53,500 nucleotides of DNA. Origin: Maribacter sp. (GTDB taxonomy: Bacteria; Bacteroidota; Bacteroidia; Flavobacteriales; Flavobacteriaceae). Shown here in pieces: positions 50,756 through 53,500 of this stretch. The stretch is from positions 1 through 53,500 of the forward strand of contig JARFRH010000118.1 in the NCBI GenBank assembly GCA_029287355.1, read 5' to 3'. The translations under genes and the position numbers were made by a program. Position 1 is the stretch's first letter. Every line of letters begins with the position of its first letter. The notes below the pieces were generated by a model. That model did no database searches and had not been told where the DNA came from. It saw only the letters and a program-made list of their open reading frames with translations.

Positions 50756-51511
50756 ATGAACAGATTGACCGAGACCGTTAAGCATTTATTGATTATCAAT
50801 GTGCTCTTTTTTATTGCCACACAAATCTACGGAGATCAAATGTATGCTTGGTTCGCACTTTGGTTTCCGGAGAATTCCAATTTTCAGGTCTGGCAGATAG
50901 TCTCACATATGTTCATGCATGGTGGTTTCGCGCATATTGGTTTCAATATGTTCGCCTTATGGATGTTCGGTGGGCCTGTTGAGCAATACTTAGGTAAAAA
51001 TAAATTTCTGTTTCTCTATTTCTCTGCCGGATTGGGTGCTGTTTTGTTCCAATTGGGCGGATATTATTTCAGTTACTCACCCATTCATAATGAGTTATTG
51101 AATATGGGGCTTACTGGTGAGCAGATTATTCAAATGATGTCCGATAATAAAACGATTGAAGGCTTGACAGATTTGCAGTTTCAGAAATTACAAGAAGCGT
51201 TTCCTATTTATCGGGATACTTATTTTTCGTCAATGGTAGGGGCATCTGGTTGTATTATGGGGATTTTGGCTGCCTTTGGTGTGATGAACCCTAACGCGGA
51301 ACTGATGCTCATATTTTTACCGATTCCGATAAAAGCCAAGTATTTTATACCGGGAATCATATTACTCGATGTTATTTCAGCTATTACCGGACAATCATTT
51401 TTTAGTCCGAGTAACACAGCTTATTTGGCCCATGTTGGTGGGGCAGTCGTTGGGTTTATTGTGATGTGGTACTGGAAAAAGAATTCGTTCAATAAAAATC
51501 GTTGGAATTAG
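50756..51511 (+). CDS. Rhomboid-family intramembrane protease
   Basis: A 251-residue membrane protein of the rhomboid family, which cleaves substrates inside the membrane. The catalytic serine lies in MVGASGCIMG (GASG), the catalytic histidine in YLAHVGGAVVG, and the MFMHGGFAHIGFNMFALWMFG segment is the conserved His-Asn helix region. Six helices are expected. An insertion of about 45 polar residues (GLTGEQIIQMMSDNKTIEGL...) sits between helices three and four. It abuts mutL with no gap and is followed by a second rhomboid after three bases. Confidence 0.93.
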   Translation: MNRLTETVKHLLIINVLFFIATQIYGDQMYAWFALWFPENSNFQVWQIVSHMFMHGGFAHIGFNMFALWMFGGPVEQYLGKNKFLFLYFSAGLGAVLFQLGGYYFSYSPIHNELLNMGLTGEQIIQMMSDNKTIEGLTDLQFQKLQEAFPIYRDTYFSSMVGASGCIMGILAAFGVMNPNAELMLIFLPIPIKAKYFIPGIILLDVISAITGQSFFSPSNTAYLAHVGGAVVGFIVMWYWKKNSFNKNRWN

Positions 51512-51514
51512 ACT

Positions 51515-52372
51515 ATGTCAGGAGGATTAAGATATCAATATGCACGTTTGAGTGTTTCCGAGAAATTAATAGCAATTAACATCGCTGTTTTTATTGTCAT
51601 TGGTTTGCTAGGAAATATTGTCTACCCTGCTTTGGAGGGTTGGTTTGTTCTACCGGCTGATTTCATCGATTTTATTGGCCAACCTTGGTCTATTATTACA
51701 TATTCATTTTTACATAGCGGTATTCTACATCTTCTCTGGAATATGTATGTACTCTATATCGCTGGGCGAATTCTATTGAATCTCTTTGATGGCAAGCGTC
51801 TCTTAAATGTCTATTTTTTGGGTGTCATACTCGGTGGAATGTTTTATATGCTAACAGACTCATTGTTCTCGAGTGGAGGTGGAGTTTTGTTAGGTGCTTC
51901 GGCGGGAGTTATGGCGGTTTTGATATTCGTATGTACCTATATTCCAAATCAAGAAGTCCGCATTATCTTTTTCAATGTGAAACTCTGGCATGTGGGTGTG
52001 TTCGTGGTGCTCATTGATTTGTTGCAAATTAGTTCTGGTGGTGATAATATCGGGGGGCGTATTGCCCATTTGGGCGGTGCTTTTTTGGGTTATGTATACG
52101 CGAGACAACTTGTTCAAGGCCGGGATATTGGAGCTGGTTTTTCGAAATTCTTAGATGGCCTGGCCAATACTTTTAGGGCAAAAGAGAAGAAAGCACCTCT
52201 AAAAACGGTGTATAAAAAACAAAAATCCAATTCAAAATCAAAAGCGGATTATAGTAAAGACGCCCATCAGCGCAAGATAGATAGCATACTCGACAAGATC
52301 AGTAAATCAGGCTACGAGAGTTTATCAAAGGCCGAAAAAGATTTTTTATTCAAAGCAGGTAAGGAAGACTAA
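51515..52372 (+). CDS. Rhomboid-family protease with a basic C-terminal extension
   Basis: A 285-residue rhomboid. The serine lies in LLGASAGVMA (GASAG), the histidine in RIAHLGGAFLG, and SFLHSGILHLLWNMYVLYIAGR is the helix-2 region. After about residue 215 there is a cytoplasmic tail that is lysine-rich and ends with KIDSILDKISKSGYESLSKAEKDFLF, a conserved motif in Bacteroidetes rhomboids (DUF6576-like). It starts with ATG three bases after the first rhomboid and is followed after three bases by an EEP-family gene. Confidence 0.93.
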   Translation: MSGGLRYQYARLSVSEKLIAINIAVFIVIGLLGNIVYPALEGWFVLPADFIDFIGQPWSIITYSFLHSGILHLLWNMYVLYIAGRILLNLFDGKRLLNVYFLGVILGGMFYMLTDSLFSSGGGVLLGASAGVMAVLIFVCTYIPNQEVRIIFFNVKLWHVGVFVVLIDLLQISSGGDNIGGRIAHLGGAFLGYVYARQLVQGRDIGAGFSKFLDGLANTFRAKEKKAPLKTVYKKQKSNSKSKADYSKDAHQRKIDSILDKISKSGYESLSKAEKDFLFKAGKED

Positions 52373-52375
52373 TCA

Positions 52376-53413
52376 GTGAGGCGACTATCAAGATTCGACA
52401 AAATCATTTACTTTTTGAATGTATTGGCTATGGTCCTCCTCTTAGCCGCATGTTTCGTTCCTTATATTCTAAGTGAAAAGTTCTCTTTTCTTTCATTTTT
52501 AGGTCTTGGTATTCCGGCTTTGGTTGTGGCCAATATTCTTTTCGTATTATATTGGGTTATACAAGGAAGTAGAAATTTATTGGGCTCTCTTGTTATCTTG
52601 CTCATTAGTTTTTGGAGCCTAGGTACTTTTTTTAAATGGAATTTTACTGAAGAAGGCGCTATAGGTGATCTTACGGTTATGAGTTATAATGTGAGGTCTT
52701 TCAATGCGTATGAGGAATTGCCAAGCGAAACAGTATTGGAAGATATCAAGTCCTTTGTCCAAAAAGAAAACCCGGATATCATCTGTATTCAAGAACCGTT
52801 TTATAATTATAATTTTAATACTAGTGATGAATTTAAAAGCTATCCTTATCGTTATATGGAATATATTCATATGAGGGGGATTGGTCTAATGGCGATCTTT
52901 TCGAAATTCCCGATTTTGGAAACAGGATTACTGAACCTACCTAGAACAAACAGTAATGCCGTTTTCGCCGATGTTCAATATAAAAAAGATACCGTTCGCA
53001 TCTACAACGTGCATTTGGAATCATTGGGAATTACCCCCGGACAAGGCGTTTTGACTAATGAACCCACTGATAAACTCTTCAAACAAGTCAGCCATGCCTT
53101 TTACAAGCAAGTTGAGCAGGCCAAGGTTATCGGTAGACATTTGGAAGCCTCACCCTATAAGAATATTTTATGTGGTGATTTCAACAATGGGCAATATTCA
53201 AATGTGTATCGAACCATAAAAGGTAATCTTCAAGATACTTTTTTGGAAGCAGGAAAGGGCTATGGACGCACCTATGTTTTTCATGGCATACCCTTTCGAA
53301 TCGATTTTATTTTTGCCGACGCTTTTTTTGAGGTAAAGTCCCATACCACTTATGATGTCGAATATTCCGATCACTTTCCAATAATGGCGTCATTTGAATT
53401 GGGTAGTGAGTAA
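52376..53413 (+). CDS. Membrane-anchored endonuclease/exonuclease/phosphatase-family protein
   Basis: A 345-residue protein with three N-terminal membrane helices (to about residue 90) and a C-terminal EEP hydrolase domain. Catalytic blocks are MSYNVRSFN (Asn), ICIQEPF (metal-binding Glu), VYNVHLESLG (His), CGDFNN (Asp, Asn), IDFIFAD and YSDHFPIMA (the final Asp-His). The active site looks intact, so it may cleave nucleic acids or phosphoester substrates outside the cytosol. The start is GTG at 52376, three bases after the rhomboid stop. Its 3' end overlaps the end of the gene on the opposite strand by 24 bases. Confidence 0.9.
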   Translation: MRRLSRFDKIIYFLNVLAMVLLLAACFVPYILSEKFSFLSFLGLGIPALVVANILFVLYWVIQGSRNLLGSLVILLISFWSLGTFFKWNFTEEGAIGDLTVMSYNVRSFNAYEELPSETVLEDIKSFVQKENPDIICIQEPFYNYNFNTSDEFKSYPYRYMEYIHMRGIGLMAIFSKFPILETGLLNLPRTNSNAVFADVQYKKDTVRIYNVHLESLGITPGQGVLTNEPTDKLFKQVSHAFYKQVEQAKVIGRHLEASPYKNILCGDFNNGQYSNVYRTIKGNLQDTFLEAGKGYGRTYVFHGIPFRIDFIFADAFFEVKSHTTYDVEYSDHFPIMASFELGSE

Positions 53414-53500
53414 AAAGCAGTCCACAAAATCCGCCAAAATATGTATAAGTAAAGCAATACCGAATATTCTTGATTTCTTGAAAAACAAGAACCCTAGATA
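53390..53500 (-). CDS. 3' end of a membrane protein, probably DUF6122 type (partial)
   Basis: On the minus strand the frame is open from the window edge through 36 codons to a TGA at 53390-53392. The tail reads ...RIFGIALLIHILADFVDC..., a hydrophobic segment with a His and two Asp that resembles the last helix of DUF6122 membrane proteins, as I remember that family. The start lies outside the window. The 24-base overlap with the EEP gene is between converging genes, which is common. Confidence 0.5.
   Translation of the reverse strand, partial: YLGFLFFKKSRIFGIALLIHILADFVDCFLLTTQFK

Noticed and set aside
1-53500. tRNA, rRNA, CRISPR array, insertion sequence or phage genes
   Set aside because: I searched by eye for typical tRNA arms, repeat-spacer patterns and transposase motifs and found none; short RNAs could be missed without a covariance search.

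Overview
The window looks like a chromosome segment from a marine-type member of the Flavobacteriaceae (Bacteroidetes). Supporting signs are the gliding gene gldI, many Bacteroidetes-typical families (DUF6503, DUF3810, DUF805, C-terminally extended rhomboid), lipoprotein signal peptides with little sign of Shine-Dalgarno use, and promoter motifs of the TTG-N19-22-TAnnTTTG type, clearest upstream of ndk. No rRNA, tRNA, CRISPR array or insertion sequence was seen. The genus cannot be told from the sequence.

Layout. (1) 1-6443, minus strand, housekeeping: purA, a Fur-like regulator, a bifunctional RelA/SpoT protein, a Ste24-type M48 protease and a TrmH-type rRNA methyltransferase. (2) 6503-29348, a molybdenum island. 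It starts with an exported two-subunit (iorAB-like) molybdenum hydroxylase, followed by moaD, moaE, an Asp/Glu racemase, moaC and mobA; then moeB-rhodanese and a TauE-type transporter; then a minus-strand operon moaA-moeA-membrane protein-DinB-like protein; then xdhC and a NifS-type cysteine desulfurase. It ends with a complete aerobic CO dehydrogenase operon, coxM-S-L-G-D-E-F. CoxL carries the form I active-site motif AYRCSFR, so it should be a genuine Mo-Cu CO dehydrogenase. (3) 29396-38566: a secreted DUF1579-like protein followed by a decayed YHS-domain fragment, a small membrane protein, a fused EutB-EutC ethanolamine ammonia-lyase with a Tat-like N-terminus, two exported amidohydrolase-family proteins and a DUF3810 membrane protein. 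(4) 38641-53500, mostly core genes: pepD, DUF805, a cyclophilin-FKBP fusion, gldI, a DHH phosphoesterase, a PhoD-like phosphatase, ndk, DUF721/lipocalin/recF, a TPR protein, ribH, a small membrane protein, mutL, two rhomboids, an EEP-family hydrolase and the end of a further gene.

How the genes work together. moaA/moaC make cPMP, moaD/moaE/moeB make molybdopterin, moeA inserts Mo, and mobA adds a nucleotide. XdhC-family chaperones and the desulfurase would insert the Mo-bound sulfur before delivery to the two hydroxylases. CoxD, CoxE and CoxF would complete the CuSMo site of CO dehydrogenase. CoxF carries an extra C-terminal YHS domain with four cysteines, a plausible metal-binding (possibly copper) module, and a degraded second copy of that domain's end lies about 0.7 kb downstream. 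CoxG probably links the enzyme to quinone. A MogA/MoaB adenylyltransferase, a clear MocA cytidylyltransferase and a molybdate ABC transporter are not in the window.

The most notable points are the form I CO dehydrogenase operon in a flavobacterium, the CoxF-YHS fusion with its vestigial duplicate, the EutB-EutC fusion that looks exported, and amidohydrolase domains that have lost their metal ligands.
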